Positions 44,971 through 46,140 of a DNA stretch of 46,140 nucleotides are shown piece by piece. Origin of the DNA: Ramicandelaber brevisporus (taxonomy: Eukaryota; Kickxellomycota; Ramicandelaberales; Ramicandelaberaceae); assembly GCA_025201865.1 (NCBI GenBank), contig MU602786.1, forward strand, positions 1 to 46,140. Reading direction: 5' to 3'. Within the stretch, counting starts at the first letter, position 1. The number at the start of each line of letters is the position of its first letter. The translations under genes were made by a program, and so were the position numbers. The notes under the pieces were generated by a model. It did no database searches. It was not told the origin of the DNA and saw only the letters and a list, made by a program, of their open reading frames with translations.

Positions 44971-46140
44971 TTATCGGTTTCCAGGAAGGGGAATCGGCGC
45001 GTGCTGCCGTGCCTTGCGTCCACCTCGTCTCTTCGTTCCAGCTCGATCAACTGACGACGACCGTGATCGAGACCGGCGTCTATTAGCAGCAGCTCCATTG
45101 CCGCCACCTGGACCTGCACAATCTGGATGAGTTCCTTCCATAATAAACTGCAATGTGCGATTGGGAACTTCCCTGCTGATAATGCTCAGCATCTCCTCAA
45201 TGTTCAGAGGAGGACCGTTGAATGCATACGGCTGGGCTGGCAATGCTGCAACAATGGCTGAGAGTGGATCACGTGCGAAGCCAGTGGGCCGATTTGGATC
45301 CAGCGGCGGTGGTGGACCGGCGGATGGGGCAGATGGCAGTCGCTGAGCATTGGCAGCTTCCTGGGCAGAGACTGCACCGAAGCGATACGCGCTGCGAGTG
45401 TCTTCGGCCGAGGGACGGAACGGCCTCCACTTGCTCGCGTCAGGCTTCAAGCCGCGGCCGCGTGAAACTGGTGCGAGCAGCTCGGCTTTGTTCAGCTCCT
45501 TGGCCCAGTATCCAGTGGTCAGAATCACACCAGGACGCTTCTTGCCACCCATTCGACCGCGCTCCTCATCATCGTTCAGGAGAATACTTTGCAAACCAGT
45601 GCCACCATCTTGTTCGTCACCACCACCACCACCACCACCACTACCACCGTCATCCAGCAACGAGCGTCTACCAGAAACAGCAGACTCAGCCACACACGGA
45701 ATGCCCAGTTCGCGCGGTCCAATGTACGATGTCAATCCAGCTGTGGTAAACTTGCTCAAAAGCCGCCTGCTCAGATCCTCGCCTGGAAACGCCTCAATGA
45801 ACCGCTGCTCAATGCGCTGGATCGCACCGAAATCACCATACGTGCGCTCGTAGCTTGCCATCAGCTGCCACAGCAGCCGCTGCTTCGCCACTGGAACTCT
45901 TGTCAGTGCCTCCTCAAATGCCGCTCGCGCCTTGATGACATCGTGGATGGACACCAGGTGGCGCAGATACTCGAGTGCGTAGGCTGGATCGTCGCCAAAC
46001 TCCGTCATGCCCTTCTCGAAGATGCGGCCCGCGATGTCAGTCGCCTTGTTGATGTGGAACTCGATCAGTGCGCCGGCAATGTAGATCTGAGGCAGCACCG
46101 CCTTGGAGTTGCGAGCCTGCACAAAGATGCGGCGGGCTGC
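44971..46140 (-). CDS. RNA14: mRNA 3'-end processing factor Rna14/CstF-77, C-terminal part
   Basis: 389 residues are visible; the N-terminal half lies beyond the right edge, and the frame is open to base 46140. The start of the visible part is HAT repeats: AARRIFVQARNSK, ATDIAGRIFEKGMTEFGDDP, AYALEYLRHLVSIHDVIKAR and LLWQLMASYERTYGDFGAIQ, the Suf-domain pattern of CstF-77/Rna14. The linker carries a Gly run (about 172-178 of the visible part), GLKPDASKWRPFRPS, and a helix (GPPLNIEEMLSIISREVP) like the C-terminal hinge helix that binds Rna15/CstF-64. The tail is Arg/Ser-rich and ends IPLPGNR. The protein scaffolds cleavage factor IA in poly(A) site recognition. Confidence 0.92.
   Translation of the reverse strand, partial: AARRIFVQARNSKAVLPQIYIAGALIEFHINKATDIAGRIFEKGMTEFGDDPAYALEYLRHLVSIHDVIKARAAFEEALTRVPVAKQRLLWQLMASYERTYGDFGAIQRIEQRFIEAFPGEDLSRRLLSKFTTAGLTSYIGPRELGIPCVAESAVSGRRSLLDDGGSGGGGGGGDEQDGGTGLQSILLNDDEERGRMGGKKRPGVILTTGYWAKELNKAELLAPVSRGRGLKPDASKWRPFRPSAEDTRSAYRFGAVSAQEAANAQRLPSAPSAGPPPPLDPNRPTGFARDPLSAIVAALPAQPYAFNGPPLNIEEMLSIISREVPNRTLQFIMEGTHPDCAGPGGGNGAAANRRRSRSRSSSVDRAGTKRRGGRKARQHAPIPLPGNR

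Noticed and set aside
17191-46140. RNA-metabolism gene cluster as a functional operon-like unit
   Set aside because: The genes lie on both strands with separate promoters, act in different compartments and are common housekeeping genes. Proximity is likely chance.

Overview
The window looks like nuclear DNA of a fungus. It holds fungal-type genes (a Zn2Cys6 factor of the Rds2/AcuK family, a class I DAHP synthase end, a Pmc1-type Ca2+ pump), single-gene transcription units on both strands, T-rich and CT-rich leaders and AATAAA-type 3' ends. Only one spliceosomal intron is visible, in the Rds2-like gene. Coding regions are full of CAG/CAA and other trinucleotide runs. Genes sparse or absent in yeasts (CDK5RAP1, SCAI, taspase-1, NKAP) suggest an early-diverging, intron-poor lineage. 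A zoopagomycete of the Kickxellomycotina type is my guess, from gene content alone.

Layout. 1-160: C-terminus of DAHP synthase. 161-2275: long gene-free stretch. 2276-4244 (-): Rds2/AcuK gluconeogenesis regulator in two exons, divergent from RTP1/TANGO6 (4871-8029, +). COX11 (-) converges on RTP1. Another gene-free stretch, 8972-10357, is flanked by related 32-nt direct repeats. NFU1 (-) and PPP4R2 (+) are divergent. Then come the Ca2+-ATPase (-) and CDK5RAP1 (-), which is divergent from RIO2 (+). Taspase-1 (-) converges on RIO2 and is divergent from a BTB protein gene (+), whose 3' end carries a perfect 131-bp tandem duplication. PABP (-) is divergent from SCAI (+), which is followed by ribosomal protein eS10 (+), NKAP (-), a small secreted eight-cysteine protein (-), a single-pass membrane protein of unknown function (+), mitochondrial bL28m (-), EMC7 (+), an ankyrin-bearing asparaginase (-), TRM10 (+), RBM22/Slt11 (-), a modular zinc-finger protein built by internal duplication (-) and the C-terminal part of Rna14/CstF-77 (-, running off the right edge).

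Functionally this is a housekeeping neighbourhood. RNA metabolism is prominent (CDK5RAP1, RIO2, PABP, eS10, NKAP, TRM10, RBM22, Rna14, bL28m), with some mitochondrial biogenesis (COX11, NFU1, bL28m, CDK5RAP1). I see no operon, mobile element with coding capacity, CRISPR array, rRNA or tRNA. The least explained items are the duplicated zinc-finger protein, the membrane protein with its divergent secreted neighbour, the asparaginase with an insert inside its catalytic domain, and the two long gene-free stretches.
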